Below are positions 23,095-35,185 of a stretch of 64,000 bases of DNA, piece by piece (the stretch's first letter is position 1; every line of letters begins with the position of its first letter). The notes beneath the pieces are model-generated. The model did not search any database and was not told where the DNA came from. It worked only from the letters and a program-made list of their open reading frames with translations. This DNA comes from Parascedosporium putredinis (Eukaryota; Ascomycota; Sordariomycetes; Microascales; Microascaceae). The stretch is taken from contig CASHTG010000012.1 of assembly GCA_949357655.1 (NCBI GenBank), forward strand, positions 1,178,001 to 1,242,000, written 5' to 3'. Position numbers and translations under genes: made by a program.

Positions 23095-26000
23095 CGCAGT
23101 GGTACTATGCTATCCAGATACTGCAGTGAAGCGCTTAAAGGTGACGAGGAAGAAAAGAATCCATTCGGGAGAAGATTGACCTGCCTCGTGGGATGACGTA
23201 CATTGATGACCTGACTAGAGCTTCAAATAGCCAAGCTAACAGAATTGGCCCTGTCCCCGGTACCTCCCGCAATGTCGAATCAGGGAAGCCAATTGAAGAT
23301 GATGTAAGTGATAGGGGTACTTGCGCCCCTCCCTCGATTTAGGGCGAACAAACTGGTCACCTCCTATCTCGATACACGTCGCGACGCTTCTTTCATCTCA
23401 TCATATTTCCACGACATGTGCATGTGGGAAAAAAAGAAAAGAAAAAAATAGATCGCTGACTACCCCAGAACTGGACTTCTCCTGACTCAGCCCGCCTTTC
23501 AAAAGATCGAAGAAATGGATCCGTGGGCTATGAGATTGATGTGCGAGACCCTCCCTGTCTTGTAGGTGGCTCTCAATTCACTTGACGTGGAAACGTTTAA
23601 ACCAAATGCTCCATCCGAGCATGTTACCGCAGGGTAACTTGGCTTGAGAAATGGCGGTCATTGTCGATTATTGGGAGCGGCCAATGACGCCGAACCTCAC
23701 TTCATTTTTCTCCCTTGAGCAGTCTCCTCCAATCGCCTCGCCACCGGTGTTTTCTGCGTGTGCATGTGTGCATGTGCACACATGTTGTGTCTAACGGGAT
23801 CCGACACGGAAGAGGTCCTTTGAGTCAATGGATCCTCCAAGTGCTGACCTTTGCTAAACGTGGCGCCGCATTCCGTATCTTGTTCGGGCTTCTGTTCGCA
23901 CCAAGATATTCAGGCCTCGCGTTATAGCCTCTGCTATTATACTAGATCCGTTGGAACTAGAGAAAAAGTTTCGGGGACCTTCGCATCCGAAACAAGGCTA
24001 ACTAACCTACAAAGCGCCGTGGCCGTAGATCGTACACGGGTGGATGGGACTGTCGATTTTGCCTATTTTTTTTTCCCTTCTTGTTTCCCCATCTTCTTGT
24101 TCTGCGTCGTTCTCAGCTCAACATTCAGCATTGGCTTGACGGTACCTTGGTGTATGCTTCACTCTTCACGGGATGGGAGCGCAAAAGACAAAAAACCCCT
24201 CCTCTCCCTAGGGTAAAAAAGCAGTGGGTTTCTCCCATCGGGTCCGAGTGGCGCACGGCAATCTTGAATGGCTGGACCGTCAGGTGCAGGTAATGGTGCA
24301 TGCGCAGAAAAGTCAGATCGGCTCTTTTTGGGGGCTCTGACCTCTTCTTCTTAACGGCGCTGGTATTATCATCAGGCCAACCTGCTCGTTTGCTGGAGTA
24401 GAGTGGCTGGGCGGGATTGGCGGGATTAACAGGATTGGAGAGTTGGGCCTTTGGGCGGTTGACATTGACATTCTTCTTGATTATTGCTCTCTGGGTGGCG
24501 ATATTATCATCAACCGTCCTCATACCGCTTGAATTGAGGCGTGTGGCCGGATTGAGTCCTGGAGATCCGTTGCAGCACTTGAGAAGTGCGAAAGACGGGG
24601 CCGCCAACATTGACCTGGTCAGGACTTCTTTCGGCTCAGAAACAACCTTCTGGGTCAGACCCTCTTGAGATTGGGGACGGAGAAACGAGCTTCGAGGGGA
24701 ACAAAACAAGGGGGCACTATTGTCCAATCATGGGCGTCTTTGCGGAATGCCAGATGCAGCCCCTGCCGTTGATTGTGATCCCAGCCATGCCAAATGTGGC
24801 CTAGACCAGCCACCACCCCTATTGTTCGATGGAGGGAGGTGGAGAGTTGGACATGACCATCCACTTGACCAGAGAGAAAATTAAATTTACTGTGGTGATA
24901 CACAGGACGGGGCTCCATTGAACTTCAGCGTATCATCCACTATGATTAGGTGTACAATCGAGGTGTACAAGTCGTGGCTTGCCAACCGTACTGTGCTTCG
25001 TGTGCCTCTGTTGCTGAACGCTCCCTTCCCAAAGTACATGAGCTAAAATTGGGATGAACTATGAGGCATTCGCGCCTACTTCTGTGCGGCGGGAGTCCTG
25101 GATCGTCTCAACTCCCGCCTGTCTCGTTCGCCCGCTACTGTGCGCGGCCGCCAGAAAGTCATTGCAGCCACGTGTACCTCGGAAGGAATAAAAACCAGCT
25201 AGGTTTTGGGTGAGAGAGAGAAAGGGTGGAAGTCTTGATCTGATGGAGGCCAGGTCTGAGAAGTGAAAAAAGGATCTGGATGGGGATGAACTGGACTGGA
25301 CTGACTCTCGAGCAAGTGAACACGCACGCGCTCTGGGCACAGTGTTCGCTCGCCGTCGATAGTTTCGAAGCTCAGGGGTAGCTTGCGCGAAGAAAACACT
25401 GTGTACTGCGTGTCTTCTTGGCCCCTTGCCGAGGCAGAGGCGTTAAGGGTTCGGCCACATGTACCAGCACAGTGCCGAAGGTCCAAGCTCTTCCCCCAGG
25501 CAAAGAGGAAATGGGGAGAGGCAGGAACGAACCACATCCATTGATCCCTCCCCGCCCCTGGTCGCTCCCCAAATTAGGGGAAGAGTGAACAGCGACGAAA
25601 AAAAGTCCAATTTCAGTCCTCCATCGCACCCAACCTCTCCTTCGCCTTCCGATCCAACTTCTTCTTCGTGCCTGATCCCAACTATCCTTTTCGTGTCATT
25701 CATTGACTTTTACATCTGTTTATTGTCTTGATCTGCAGCATTTTGCTTTCTCACCAGCTCGTTTTCACGTCCAATTCCATTCTAACCTTCTCGCACTCTC
25801 TATCTCTCGACGCCCCGAGGTATCTCACGACAGCAGGTAGGCCTTTGTTCCTTCTGCAAGTGGCTGTTCGGTAAGTGCAACTCGCGAGAATCATCCCTTC
25901 CATCACTTTTTACATGTCATCGTCCATATTTCATCTCCAACCCGGCAGCGCCTCGGTCGTGCTTTACCCACCTGCCTCTGCCTTGCCCCTGAATCCTCGC

Positions 26001-26298
26001 ACGGGGAGAAGAAGCCTCACCAAGTTGAGGAGACTGGACCGATCCTCCGAGTTGGCGCCGGCAGATGTACTACATGATGCCCTCTACGAACCTGCTGCCT
26101 CGAAACCGCCCATTATCGATCTTTCTACTACTCTTTCCTTGTCGGATTCGCTTGGTTACGCCTGCTCGTCTTGAGCGCCTGCTTTTGGACCGATTTGGCT
26201 AACCACAAGTGTTAATTTTCATAGATACCCCTTTACTCTTTCCACACCTACTCTACCGCGAGGTAGATTTTCCGTTTTAAGCACAACATATAATCGTT
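23095..26298. other. Divergent intergenic region between phospholipase and septin genes
   Basis: This 3.2-kb region should hold two promoters and a long septin leader. Pyrimidine-rich sequence at 25560-25900 is typical of a fungal 5' leader. A 200-codon open frame on the minus strand (24125-24727) begins at TTG and shows no family feature, so I do not call it. Confidence 0.5.
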
Positions 26299-28558
26299 AT
26301 GGGTAAGATCTTAGTGTGCAGACATGCTATGTGATGCTCAATTGCACTCTGCTTGGCGTGGTGGCACCTGCGACTTGTGCCTGGACGCCAATGGTCCCAC
26401 GGCTTGCCTCACTCGCTGAACGCGCATGATGATGGCCGTCCCTTCTATTCCACACCATGGCTTACCGGGCATGTCTGTTGGTTGCGCTCATCTCTGGACT
26501 GCATCGGGCACCTTTCGCAAACATTCTCAGAAACTCAACTTTTCGGCCTCACGATTTATCGTGTCTCAAAATTTGCCCCTTTTCAGGGGTTATCGCGATG
26601 TCGAATCGCCCTGATATTCATTCGAATCCCCGCTCTTGTATGAGTACGCGCCACGCCAGATGCCTCTCATACCAAAGCCAGGCCTCGCTTCCGGCAACTT
26701 GGCAGTCACCCACACGTCGTTTCGAGGATCAGCCGCACCGTCTTCTCAAGAAGCCCGCTGTCTGCGCAGCGACCGACTTGATGGGATCTCCGGAAGTTCG
26801 CATCATGGAAGAGCCAGATTTGAGACTGTCGCCAACATCCGACACGATCGATGCGAGCCCGTCCTCCATCTCCGAGGTGTCCTCGGAGAGCATCCCTGAC
26901 ATGGAGGAGCAACTGGTTGATAAAGACCGCCAACCCTCAGGGGCAACAACAGCCGTGGATCAAAACCTAGCCACCACCCAAGCACGCAAATCGTGAAAAT
27001 GACGCTTGATTATCCGCTCATTGGCTAACACGTTTTGTTTACAGACCCCAACGGTTCCCCTACCGGCGCCGAGTCGCCGCAACTTGGCAAGCAGCTTGAT
27101 GAAGTTTCCGTCGGAGAAGAAGTATCTTCTAACACTGCACCGGCAGCCCCCAAGCTGTCAATGACCCCAGGAATGTTGTCCGCCGAAAGTTGACGGGCTA
27201 TGTTGGTTTTGCCAACCTCCCAAACCAATGGCATCGCAAGAGTGTCCGCAAGGGCTTCAACTTCAACGTCATGGTTGTCGGTATGTCTCCATCTGCCAAT
27301 TTTCGGGCAAAACTTGCTAGGGGTTATGAAGTTGAAGTGGACCGCAATTTACCTAACATTTGATGGATAGGTGAATCTGGCCTCGGAAAGTCTACTCTTG
27401 TCAACACCCTCTTCAACACTTCTCTCTACCCCCAGGGAGCCCAAGGGACCTAGCCACGACATCATTCCTAAGACTGTAACCATCCAGTCGATCAGCGCCG
27501 ATATCGAGGAGGCCGGTGTCCGTCTCCGACTTACCGTGGTTGATACCCCCGGCTTCGGCGACTTTGTTAACAACGACGAGTCGTGGCGACCCATTGTCGA
27601 GAACATTGAGCAACGCTTCGATGCTTACCTCGATGCCGAGAACAAGGTTAACCGCATGAACATTGTTGACAACCGCATTCATGCCTGCGTCTTCTTCATC
27701 CAGCCTACTGGCCACTCATTGAAGCCCCTTGACATTGAGGTTATGCGCCGTCTCCATACCAAGGTCAACCTCATTCCTGTCATTGCCAAGTCTGATACTC
27801 TCACCGACGATGAGATCATCAGCTTCAAGGCTAGGGTACGTTTCATCTCCTCTCTGACCTGGCGTTTGGGTTGATGGCCGTGATCATGGTGCATGCCGCT
27901 AACCATGTCTGTTTTCCATATCTTTTAGATTTTGGCCGACATCAAGTACCACGGTATCCAGATCTTCGAGGGTCCTCGATATGAGCTTGACGATGAGGAG
28001 ACCATCGCCGAGAACAACGAGATCATGTCCAAGGTTCCCTTCGCTGTGGTTGGTGCCACCAATGAGATCACCAGCCCCGACGGTCGCAAGGTCCGTGGCC
28101 GACGCTACCCTTGGGGTGTTATCGAGGTTGATAACGAGGAGCACTGCGATTTTGTCAAGCTTCGACAGATGCTCATCCGAACTCACATGGAGGAGCTCAA
28201 GGAGCATACCAACAACAACTTGTACGAGAACTACAGAACCGACAAGTTGATCGGTATGGGCGTCTCCCAGGATCCCAGCGTCTTCAAGGAGGTCAACCCT
28301 GCCGTCAAGCAAGAGGAGGAGCGCGCTCTCCACGAGCAGAAGCTCGCCAAGATGGAGGCCGAAATGAAGATGGTCTTCCAGCAGAAGGTGGCGGAGAAGG
28401 AAAGCAAACTGAAGCAGAGCGAAGAAGAACTCTACGCGCGTCATCGCGAGATGAAGGAGCAGCTCGACCGCCAACGACACGAACTCGAAGAGAAGAAGGC
28501 CCGCGTGGAGAGTGGCCGTCCGCTAGAAGGCAAGAAGAAGGGTTTCTCTCTTCGTTAA
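26299..28558 (+). CDS. aspB: Septin of the Cdc3/AspB group, two frame breaks
   Basis: GTP-binding filament protein of the septin ring at septa and branch sites. The N-terminal block TGYVGFANLPNQWH followed by GFNFNVMVVG marks the Cdc3/AspB group. Motifs: G1 GESGLGKS (about residue 80), G3 DTPGFGDF, G4 AKSD, the septin-unique element near RRYPWGVIEV, then a C-terminal coiled coil (EEERALHEQKLAKMEAE...) ending KKKGFSLR. Exons that are certain: 27045-27280, 27371-27835 and 27929-28558. The first exon is less sure: ATGG at 26299-26302 followed by GTAAG fits the phase of exon 27045 exactly. One G is missing near 27167, and the C run at 27429-27433 is two short or one long. With the ATGG exon the protein is about 445 residues. 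Confidence 0.9.
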
Positions 28559-29695
28559 GCCTTTCTGATGACTTGCCTAGGCTGCGGCCCCTCTTTCGCC
28601 GCTTCGTTTTCTTCAGTTTCTGTGTCTCGAGTACCTATGATGTCTCTTACAATACCATCCATGCTGTGCTTTCCTTTGTCGTACTACGTTTCTTCCTCAC
28701 ACCTTTTATCTTCTTTGTTTTATTTGCCCACCCACTTTAATCACTGCAATTCCCCTTGGCCTAATTCGACACCCGTCCTTGATGGCGTTTTCTTGATGAG
28801 ACCACAAAAAGAACTCGTTTGCTTTTGACGGATTTCGGGAATCCCTCTTTATCTCTATTTTGTTGTTTCTTATTTTTTTTTCTTTCTTCTATTTCCTTAT
28901 CTTTGCTTCTGGCGATCAGGACTTGCGGAGAGCGGCCAGGTGTAGGCGGAGGCGATGGTATCGAGCACTCGGCCTGGGTAGCTAACGGCCAGGGTTATTG
29001 AAACTTGTTAGAGGGATTGTGGAGACGCGATGCCTCGATCTCTGTGGTGGACCACGGCTGTCTCGTTGTGGTCGGGCGGCGACGTCAACGCAACGGGGCC
29101 AGAGTGGATGCCGGCAGGGCGTGGTTCGACTTTGCATGTATCAACCCTGTACCATATAACTTGCTCGTAGCTCCCTTAGGGATGGGTGACACAATGAAAG
29201 AGTTTCTTTTTTCCCCAAATGCCTAGACATGTGCACGCGTCGGGATTTTCGACGACATTTTAGTTGTGCTCGTATTGTCGTTCGTTTAGACCTGTTTAGC
29301 AATTCCCATTGCGTCGACGTTAAATGCCATCGGATCTGCGGCTGTAGGCTCTTTTTGGGTTTTAGGTCCAGTCAAGCCTGTAAAGGATGTAAACAACAAC
29401 AGTGAGGTACAGAATACAAGGGCTATTCGCATCGAGTCGGCACGAGCATGCGGGGCAAGAATGCACGGAAGAGACGGGGTTGTATGGAGGTATTCATGGG
29501 AAAAAGAAAATAATATACATTGTGCGAGCTTGTACCTTGATGTAGGTACATGGCGCTTTTGTTTTCGCTGTCCTGTCTAGATGCCCCTCCTCTTCTTTCC
29601 TAAACTATGATACAGCATACAAGTTGTACATGATATAAACATCCACGTGGCGATCATGGCCTAGCTCGCCCAAAATTTCTGACAGATTACTTGCA
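28559..29695. other. Intergenic region between convergent septin and uS4m genes
   Basis: The region between two 3' ends contains T-rich tracts directly after the septin stop, fitting a 3' untranslated region, and otherwise only short open frames. No gene or RNA is supported. Confidence 0.5.
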
Positions 29696-31424
29696 TTACC
29701 TCCTCCTGAGGTACCACGTGTAGGCCAGCTGGTTCACGTCGTAGGGGAACGGGGTCGGGACCTCGGCGAGACCGCGACGGGCGACGGGGTGGCGGAGATA
29801 GACGGCGGCGCAGATGTTTTGGTTCACCTCGAGGTAGCGGGGATAAAGGCAAAGGGTTCGAGGAACTTCCTGGGCTGCCAGGGGGTAGCGTAGGGCTTGG
29901 AAGGATCGACGGGGTTCTCGTCGTCCTCTTCGTTGGCGCGGAGGATCTTGAGCAGCTTGCCCTGGTCGGTCTCGGAGAGGACGCTGTCGGCAGATGCGGC
30001 CTCGGGGGCGGCGTTCTTGCTGTCGCCCTTGCCTGCCACCGCGGTGACGGCGGAGTCATCGAGCTTGAAGCGGGAAAGGTGGGAGGCGAGCTTCTCCATG
30101 AGGTCGTCGCTGGACAAGTCCTCCTTCTGGCCGAGGGCCTTTTTGCTCGCCTTGACGAAAGAGCGGAGCTCCTGCTTGCGCTTGGCGTTGAGATCGGTGT
30201 CTTCCTTCAGGATCGTCTTGGCCGACTTGATGATGGCCTTGACCCTGCGGCGCTGCTCGGCTTCTCGTTCCGCATGGGGAACTCGGAGAGATCGAGCTCC
30301 TCTGCCTCCTGGGCAGCGGCGGTCTCTTTTTCCGCCTGGGCTTCGGCCTTCTCCACGGCCTCGCCTTCTGCAGCAGCCGCATCAACGCCTTCTTTGAGTT
30401 CTACGACAGCCTCTTCCTCGGCAACGGCCTTGGCCGCCTCCTTGGCCTGCACCCGCTTGACAGCAGCTTCGAGAGAGGCCTGGTTCTTGTCCTTGCCCGC
30501 CGCAAACATGACCTTGTCGGGATCGACTTCGAACATATCGCCGGGGTTCAGTTGGTACGACCCGTAACGCATCTAAGAGAGAGAAAGGGAGGGAAAGAGC
30601 CCACAAAGGTTAGTTGCGGGATCCTGCAAGACGGCGTAGACGGACAGCGTGTGTAGTGGGGGTTACGAACCTTTTTGCCGTTGACTTTGACGGCGCCGTG
30701 GACGCAGAACTGCCTAGCTTGACGCGGGCTGCTTGCGAACATGGCTCTGAACATGGCGACCTCGAGCCTGCGCTCAAGGGGAGCGAATGCCATTTGCATG
30801 TAAGGGGTCATGTCTTGGGTAGGCCTCTTGAAAAGATTCCTCATGGACCTGGGACCAGGCCTTTGGAAGCGCGTCTTTGCGGCATCCCTCACATCCTCAG
30901 CCGCGAGCTGGGCTTGTCTCCGTTGCTCGAGAATAGAAAAGGAATGTGCGGTTACGGGGCGGGGCGCGTTTGGGTCATTCGGGTCGCTCTGCTTTCCGGA
31001 GCCACGGCCCTCAGCCTGCTCGGAACCGTCGTACGAGGCGAGATACTCAGGAGGCATCTCGACGGCAGCCGTCAGACGGCGGCTGAAGAGGCGACTCCAT
31101 CGCTTCTCGTTGACATGCTCACCGTGGTAGGCACGTGTCATGGACTTGGCGGCCCATTTTTGCTGGAAAAAGGTTTGGGTAGTCGTACGGATGCTGACTT
31201 CGTTTTTGTGGATGTTGTAGAGATTGTATTTGTTCCAGGATTGTCGTAGTTTCTAGAGGGAGCATAGTGTCAGTCGCTAGCTAAGGAGAAATCGACATCG
31301 CGATCTCGTTTTTGAGGAAAAAAAGGAGAGAGACGGGGCGACTCGTGCGAGAGCCGCGTGTGAGGCGCACGAGGGCAAAACTTACCGACCGTCCTAGGAC
31401 GTGGCGCTTCACAGCCTCTCTCAT
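29696..31424 (-). CDS. NAM9: Mitochondrial small-subunit ribosomal protein uS4m (Nam9), three exons, two frame breaks
   Basis: Primary rRNA-binding protein of the mitochondrial 37S subunit. Exons: 31424-31386 (MREAVKRHVLGRS), 31252-30671 and 30572-29696; introns 31385-31253 (GTAAG) and 30670-30573 (GTTCG...TTAG). The N-terminal block reads KLRQSWNKYNLYNIHKNE. The S4 RNA-binding domain lies near residues 180-225, where RQFCVHGAVKVNGKK joins MRYGSYQLNPGDMF across intron 2. A long Ala/Glu-rich low-complexity insertion follows, and the C-terminus has NQNICAAVYLRHPVARRGL and TWYLRRR. One base is missing near 30261 and one at 29839-29842. The corrected protein is 499 residues, long because of the acidic insert, as in fungal Nam9. 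Confidence 0.88.
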
Positions 31425-32289
31425 TGTGAAGAATTGGCTAGTGATGGATGAGAAGCGAGTGTTGGCAATGCCGCGAGGAGAGGGAAGAGTGTCGCCAGCA
31501 CAAGCAGTTCTCGTTCGATGCCGATTCTCACAGCTCCAGCAACTGCAGACCAAAAATTTTGGCGTCACGGCAACTTCCGGACTAAGATTGCTGCTGGACC
31601 GGGAACAGCTGGCAGAGCTGCAGCGAATCAGGAGCTAGTTTTGTCCAGTGACATTTTTTTCTTTTTCCTTCGTTTGGCGGGACCCACTTTCGAGGCTGCC
31701 TCGCACCTGCAGCGGTTGTTTTGCGCTTGAGCACATGAGGTAAAAAGTAGAAAGGGAAAAGGAAAAAATGACTCCAACACACCGCAGAGCTCCCTACTCA
31801 ATTCGGAGAGAAGAGTCAGAGTTGATGGGTGCCTATCTTCCTAGATTTTATAGGTGAAATAAGCTCGAAAATTCAATTGTATATAGTAGCACGGTTAAAA
31901 TAAAATAAAGAAACCATTTCACTTTATTTCTCAAAAGTTATTCCTCAGTGAAGGTTTCATCAATTTATTCTGCTATCCTGTCACCAGACGTTGGAGCTGT
32001 GCCTACGATTCCCCGCAAGTCTCTGCACCACCTGCCCCAAAACAGTCGCAGGAAGGACGGCAGAAAAAAAAAAAGAGCAGGTACCCCACCCCACTACCTT
32101 CCCGCCACTTCACTTCGCGACTTGCAACCTTTGGTTTTGATCTCTTGCGAAATTCTCCTCTCTTCAAACCTTCCCTTTTACCATTGGTCCCTCCGCACTT
32201 CTTGAACCAGAATCTTTGATACACATATCCCTTGCCTTTGATCCTGTTTCAATTTTGTTCAATTGAATTTCAACTTGTGTCCTCGTACA
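31425..32289. promoter_or_regulatory. Divergent promoter region between uS4m and La genes
   Basis: 865 bp separate the start codons of two divergently transcribed RNA-related housekeeping genes. The part near 31850-31960 is AT-rich, and the 200 bp before the La ATG are pyrimidine-rich on the plus strand. No specific factor site is claimed. Confidence 0.4.
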
Positions 32290-33702
32290 ATGGCCGAGGA
32301 AGATACTAAGGTCGCCTCCCCGAGGCTGCGGCTCCCGTAGCCGCCGCGCCCGAGTCTGAACCTGTTGCGCAGGAGAGCTCTACCGAAACCAAGCAAGCCG
32401 CCGCTGAGGAAGTTACTTCTTCCGCGAATGCGGAAGAGCAGCCTAGCTCTAAGCCCACCGAGGCGGATCCCAAAGACCACGCGAAGAACGTCAAATCGGA
32501 CCCCAAGCTTCTTCCCGTTACCGATGACCCCGTCGCCATCCGCGGCCAGGTGAGTTGATGGAATCACTGATTTATGACTCTTAGCGACAATTACAGTACT
32601 AACCATGGGCGACACATCTAGGTCGAGTACTATTTTGGAGACTCCAACCTGCCCCGAGACAAGTTTCTCTGGGACTCCACCGGAGGAGAGGAGAACAAAC
32701 CCGTTGCTTTAAAGACCCTCTGCACTTTCCAGCGAATGCGCCGCTTCCAGCCTTACACAGCCGTTGTCGCTGCCCTTCGCGAGAGCTCCCGCCTCGTCGT
32801 CGAGGGCGAGGAGGAGAAGAAACCATTAAGCGCAAGTATCCCTACAAGCCTAGCAGCGAGCGCAAGAAGCAGGCCGAGGCTTCTACTATCTACGCCAAGG
32901 GCTTCGGAGACGAGGTGGCGACCACTCAATTCGACATCGAGGCCTTCTTTGCCCAGTACGGACCCGTCAACTATATCAAGCTCCGACGCACTCCCGAAAA
33001 GGTTTTCAAGGGCTCCGTCTTTGTCGAATTCCAGGATGAGGAACTTGCAAAGAAGTTCATTGAGCTGGCTCCCAAGTGGAAGGATGAAGACCTGAAGATC
33101 CTCAGCAAGAAAGATTACTGCGAGGAGAAGAACCAGCTTATCCGGGAGGGCAAGATGGAGCCTAACTCGACGGCTAAGCCTTTCTATGAGGGCCGCGACG
33201 GGTCCGCCCGTGGCCGTGGCCGTGGCGGACGCCAGAACGGACGCGGTGGCCATGAGGCTACAGACCCCAATGACTGGAAGAAGCGCCGGGATGACGACCA
33301 GAAGAACGGCTTCAGAGATCGCCGAGGTGGACGAGGTGGACGTGGCGGCCGTGGTGGCCGTGGCCGTGGCCGTGGATTCCGCGGACGGGGAGGAAGGGGC
33401 GGACGTGATCGCAATGATGGCGAAGGCCGAGAGGAAAGGAAGGCTCCTCAGGAGCCCTCCGCCCATGATGTCAACGGGTACGTGAAGCCGTCTTTTCACC
33501 CCTTTATTTCAGCCTGCTCGGATAGCACTAACCTTTTATTTTTATTTCCTTTTACAGAGTCAAGCCTAGGATTAACGTCGGAGACGCCCCCAAGGCCGCC
33601 TCGGAGGCTAATGGAAAGCGAGCCCGTGATGACGACGGTGCCACCGGACAGCCGCCCGCGAAGAAGGTGGATGCTAAGGTCGAAGCTGCTCCTGCGGCGT
33701 AA
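32290..33702 (+). CDS. LHP1: La protein homologue (RNA polymerase III transcript chaperone), three exons, two frame breaks
   Basis: Binds the 3' oligo-U end of nascent Pol III transcripts and protects and folds pre-tRNAs in the nucleus. Exons: 32290-32549, 32622-33477 and 33558-33702. An acidic Ala/Glu-rich N-terminus leads to the La winged-helix domain from about residue 85 (VEYYFGDSNLPRDKFLW). An RRM follows at about 174-255 (IYAKGFG ... FFAQYGPVNYIKLRR ... GSVFVEFQD). Next is a run of RGG/GRG repeats at about 280-355 and a short basic tail with GKRARDDD and QPPAKKV, which could be a nuclear localisation signal. One C is missing at 32318-32321 and one A at about 32819-32823. Corrected length is 420 residues, ending at TAA 33700-33702. 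The large RGG region is unusual in yeast Lhp1 but occurs in filamentous fungi. Confidence 0.9.
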
Positions 33703-35156
33703 TATTGACGGAGACAACAGAGCGAGATACGAGGCTATCTATCTAGTGGCTGAGGTCGAAAATAGGTCTGATGGACAGAAGCTGGTTTTGAGTAGACGGT
33801 CTGCTCCTGCTGCAGAAAGCCGAGCGGAACAGTCCATGTGCCATATTCTCTCATTATCATTTGGAACGGCGTTCTTGGGGGTTCTGGGAATCAACTCGTG
33901 TACTACAACTTTTTAACCAAAAAATACCACATCTGTGCCGGCGTCTTTACACAAACAAAGGAAAGATGTTTCTGGGCGATATTGTACACAAACCCCACCT
34001 GCTTGCTTCCTTAACCGTCAGCCTTTTTCTACTTGCGCTAACAATGGTCAACGATGGCTCTGAGAGCCCTGAGATGGCTACGCCGGAGTACGAAGGCGCT
34101 GTCACATCTCAGCCGAGGTACGCTTGGGTGGGTCGAAGATGATAGACCTTCCAAGGACGTGGACTGGAAGGTTGGCTTTCAGCCGGAGGGTTGAACGCTC
34201 CATATAAATCCTATCTCACAAGATGACCACCCATTAACAGCGCCACCGTGATCCTAGCTGGCTTAGTCGGCAAGTCCGTTTCTCTGCCGCCCGAGAAGGT
34301 CAAACTGGGAAAGGAAATGAATGGGTCACGAGAGGCCCCCACGGCTATTCGGCCTATCTTGGTAGAGCCTGGCCATGTACTTGTCGCTCTTCAGTCACCC
34401 ACCTGGGCTGTGGTGTCTTGGTGTATTGCCTGATCCCGGGAGTGGAGCGAGGGCGAACCCCACGCGGTGGAAGAAGGGGGTGAAGGGGGAGAGAGCGAGA
34501 CTTGACACTGGCTTTGGGGGCGAAAGGGAAGTGGCTTGGGTCCCCCATCACGGTTACGTTATAGAAAGGGATCATGTCTCTCCTGCTATACGTAACAAAG
34601 TCGCCGCCAGGCAAGGGGGCAGAACATGGGAAGACGAAGGGGCGAGTAAGAATGGGGAGGGATTATTTGATAAGGACATGGCGTGGAAGGAACGGTGAGA
34701 GAGGGGGAGGATCTGCAGGGAACTAGTTGGTGAGATCACTCACGGGATCCTCGAAAGGGAGAGAGGGAGAGGGGGCGGGAAGGGGAGAAGGCCTTTGGCT
34801 TGAGATCCCTTGTTGGCCACTTACCTAGCTCTACGGCGTGTTACCGGGGTCTTTGAGGAAGTCGAGTGGAGCAAGAAGGGTTGTGACCGAGGAGACCGAG
34901 TACCGAGAAGCTGACGGGAGGTACCATGGAAGGACTCGCGATTATGAATGGTTACAAGGGCGGTGCCTGGAAGTGATGGCAGGACACCCTGGGATACCTG
35001 GGATACAGAAGGCTGTCACAGACAATCCCGCACGGCACTCTCGTTGTCACTCTCCCGCTGAAGTAGCGGTCCTTCGGGGTTTGAATCTCGCTCTAGTGAC
35101 TAGGGTGGCCAGTATCGCGATAGCGATTTCAGACCAGTGATCTCAAATGACAAGGT

Positions 35157-35185
35157 CACTCACTCAGCGTAAGACTGAGCGAGTG
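35157..35185. repeat. Imperfect inverted repeat (11-bp arms, 7-base loop)
   Basis: CACTCACTCAG is followed by a seven-base loop and CTGAGCGAGTG, giving an 11-bp stem with one mismatch. It lies far from any recognised gene, and its role is unknown. Confidence 0.6.

Noticed and set aside
24125..24727. 200-codon minus-strand open frame upstream of the phospholipase
   Set aside because: Starts at TTG, has no motif, family resemblance or splice context. It remains the longest unexplained frame in that gap but is not enough for a gene call.
27899..28480. 193-codon minus-strand open frame rich in Leu
   Set aside because: Antisense of the septin coiled-coil exon; Leu richness mirrors Glu/Lys codons on the other strand.
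30614..31249. 211-codon plus-strand open frame
   Set aside because: Antisense of uS4m exon 2, whose reading is secured by domain match and splice sites.
35080..35105. GGGTTTGAATCTCGC resembling a tRNA B box
   Set aside because: T-arm does not pair and no A box lies at a proper distance upstream.
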